The notes under the pieces are model-generated. The model saw only the letters and a program-made list of their open reading frames with translations, was not told the DNA's origin and made no database searches. Shown piece by piece: positions 62,282 through 64,000 of a stretch of DNA of 64,000 nucleotides (position 1 is its first letter; each line of letters starts with the position of its first letter). Source of the stretch: Virgifigura deserti (GTDB lineage Bacteria; Pseudomonadota; Alphaproteobacteria; Dongiales; Dongiaceae); the NCBI GenBank assembly GCA_003576685.1, contig QOZR01000002.1:124001-188000 (forward strand). Reading direction: 5' to 3'. Made by a program: the position numbers and the translations under genes.

Positions 62282-64000
62282 ATGACCCGACTGTTGCGTT
62301 CGCTTGGTCCACTCGCCGCGCTGTTTGTCGGCGCCTGCGCCACTCCCGACACAACACTGTCGCTCGAAAGTACCGGCGGCGATGCCTGGACGTTCGAGAA
62401 ACGCATCGAAGGCACCCTGACCGGCGCCTGCAACGACATCGTCGTGACGGCACCGGGAGGCACGGTCCCCGCATGGCGCGACGGCACGCATTTCTCCGCC
62501 GTTGTCGAATTGCAGGAAGGCGCGAACGAGGTGCGCGCCGTCTGCCAAAGCAACGACGCCTCTGCCGCCCAGCACTGGACGGTGCAGCTGCGCGATCGGC
62601 CAAAAGCCTGGATCCGCACCGTCGTCACCAGCGCCGGCACCAAGAGGGGCCTGATCCTCGACGCCGGCCGCAGCGAGCCCGCCCCGGCGCGCGCCGTGCC
62701 GATCGTCCGCTATGAATGGCGCGCCCGCCCCGACAATCCGGCGCCGCTCTATGCGGCCGGCAGCGAAACGCCGCTCGACGCGGCGCCGACGACGGGCAAG
62801 CAGCTGGCCCTCGAGCCCCAGACCGTCGACGGCGCCTACTACGTCACGCTGCGTGCGGTCGATGCCCTCGGCCGCGCCGACGAGAGCACCGCGGTGTTCC
62901 GCGTCCGCGATGGCGAAGCGCGGGCCGTCAACCTCGCGCGCGAGCACCCCGCCTGGGTCGACGAGGCGGTGATCTATGGCGTGGTGCCGTTCTTCTTCGG
63001 CCCGCGTGGCTTCGACGACGTCACCGCGCGCCTCGACGAGATCGCGGCGCTCGGCGCGACCGTGCTCTGGCTTTCCCCGATTACCGATGCGCCCGAGGAC
63101 GATTTCGGCTATGCCGTGACCGATCCGTTCGAGGTGCGCGAGCGCTTCGGCACCGAGGCGGATCTTCGCGCGCTGGTCAATGCGGCCCATGCGCGCGGCC
63201 TGCGGGTCGTCATGGACTTCATCCCGAACCATTTCTCCGACGAGCACGCATATTATGTCGACGTCGCAAGCCGCGGCGAGGCGTCGCCTTATTTCGACTT
63301 CTTCGACCGCGACGAGACCGGCGAGGTCACCACTTACTTCAACTGGGAGAACCTGAAGAACCTGAACTACGACAACTCGGAGGTGCAGCGCTATGTCATC
63401 GAGGCGTTCGCCCATTGGGTCCGCGATCTCGGCATCGACGGCTTCCGCGTCGATGTGAGCTGGGGCGTCCACGAGCGCGCGCCCGAGTTCTGGCCGCGCT
63501 GGCGCGCGGAGCTGAAGCGCATCGATCCGGACCTGCTGCTTCTCGCCGAGGCCTCGGCCCGCGACCCCTACTATGTCGCGAACGGCTTTGACGCCGCCTA
63601 TGACTGGACCAACGACCTCGGCAAATGGGCTTGGTTCCGCGCCTTCGAGGATCGCGCCCACACCGCTGCCCATCTCCGCGCCGCGCTGACCAACGACGGC
63701 GCCGGTCGCCCGCCGGATACGTTGATCTTCCGCTTCATGAACAACAACGACACCGGCGCGCGCTTCATCACCCGCTATGGCATCGGGCGCACCCGGGTCG
63801 CCGCCGCCATGCTCCTGACCCTGCCGGGCATTCCCGGTATCTACACCGGCGACGAAGTCGGCGCGGCGTTCGAGCCCTATGCCGAGGGTCCGCCCATCAC
63901 CTGGGAGGATCCGCACGGTCTGCGCCCTTACTATACGCGGCTCATCAGCCTGCGCCAGGCCGAGCCGGCCCTGCGCACGCGCGACCTGCAGCTCGTCGAG
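62282..64000 (+). CDS. Lipoprotein GH13 alpha-amylase-family enzyme (3' end cut by window edge)
   Basis: The 573 codons visible start with a lipoprotein signal (LLRSLGPLAALFVGAC, Cys19), continue as about 200 residues of N-terminal beta domains, and then a GH13 barrel. The conserved regions are visible: VVMDFIPNHFS, GIDGFRVDV with nucleophile Asp391, LLLLAEAS with acid/base Glu423, and FMNNNDTG with the third Asp. The protein runs to the last base and should continue with the C-terminal domain. The start codon is ATG 62282, just after the hairpin. A periplasmic or surface-anchored alpha-glucan hydrolase is likely; no sugar transport genes are visible. Confidence 0.9.
   Translation, partial: MTRLLRSLGPLAALFVGACATPDTTLSLESTGGDAWTFEKRIEGTLTGACNDIVVTAPGGTVPAWRDGTHFSAVVELQEGANEVRAVCQSNDASAAQHWTVQLRDRPKAWIRTVVTSAGTKRGLILDAGRSEPAPARAVPIVRYEWRARPDNPAPLYAAGSETPLDAAPTTGKQLALEPQTVDGAYYVTLRAVDALGRADESTAVFRVRDGEARAVNLAREHPAWVDEAVIYGVVPFFFGPRGFDDVTARLDEIAALGATVLWLSPITDAPEDDFGYAVTDPFEVRERFGTEADLRALVNAAHARGLRVVMDFIPNHFSDEHAYYVDVASRGEASPYFDFFDRDETGEVTTYFNWENLKNLNYDNSEVQRYVIEAFAHWVRDLGIDGFRVDVSWGVHERAPEFWPRWRAELKRIDPDLLLLAEASARDPYYVANGFDAAYDWTNDLGKWAWFRAFEDRAHTAAHLRAALTNDGAGRPPDTLIFRFMNNNDTGARFITRYGIGRTRVAAAMLLTLPGIPGIYTGDEVGAAFEPYAEGPPITWEDPHGLRPYYTRLISLRQAEPALRTRDLQLVE

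Overview
This 64 kb window is a GC-rich (roughly two-thirds G+C) bacterial chromosome segment, most consistent with an alphaproteobacterium of the Rhodospirillales/Rhizobiales kind. The reasons are the imp-type type VI secretion system (T6SS) gene order, a DUF3572 gene (a family I associate with Alphaproteobacteria), CtrA-type TTAA-N7-TTAA boxes, and C-P lyase genes of the alphaproteobacterial type. I see no rRNA, tRNA, CRISPR array, transposase or prophage genes.

Region 1 (1-7692) is a phosphonate locus: phnGHI (phnI runs off the left edge), the divergent regulator phnF, the transporter operon phnDCE followed by a small methyltransferase, and divergent phnM. Arrays of an 8-bp sequence, [AG]TCTA[AGT]A[CT], repeated head to tail lie in both divergent promoter regions (three copies at 2139-2162, two at 6251-6266) and are the likely PhnF operators. 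Region 2 (7779-23060) is mixed catabolic and housekeeping DNA: a CocE/NonD-type hydrolase, an atypical short-chain dehydrogenase (SDR), a DHDPS-family aldolase/lyase, a CACHE-PAS sensor with no output domain, LysR plus nitronate monooxygenase, a secreted cyclase, a cis-3-hydroxyproline dehydratase-like enolase with its FadR-type regulator, and small envelope proteins.

Region 3 (23070-54847) is a T6SS superlocus. On the minus strand, in transcription order, it reads tssA, tssB, tssC, a second tssC, tagJ, tssE, tssF, tssG, a protein-methyltransferase-like gene, clpV, hcp, vgrG, a hypothetical gene, PAAR, fha/tagH, tssJ, tssK, tssL (with an OmpA domain), tssM, tagF and a PP2C phosphatase. Divergent from tssA is a three-gene plus-strand set: a secreted pseudo-caspase with a peptidoglycan-binding domain, a membrane protein with a c-type haem CxxCH motif and a HAMP domain, and a soluble Ser/Thr kinase with a duplicated C-terminal module. 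Together with the TssL N-terminal Thr-Ile-Ile-Arg-Pro motif and the FHA protein, this makes a complete phosphothreonine on/off switch whose sensory input may be haem-based. Perfect CtrA-type boxes sit upstream of tssA, tssB and hcp and I found no others in the window, which suggests cell-cycle/CtrA control of this T6SS.

Region 4 (54936-64000) returns to catabolic genes: a Rieske oxygenase divergent from a GcvA-like LysR regulator with a clean dyad operator, a cupin, two SDRs, an APH(6)-type small-molecule kinase, an orphan Tat-dependent peptide/nickel-type solute-binding protein, and a lipoprotein GH13 alpha-amylase cut by the right edge. Palindromic GC-rich intergenic elements (7687-7765, 54892-54935, 62182-62230) and one inside a gene (59653-59676) look like dispersed repeats.
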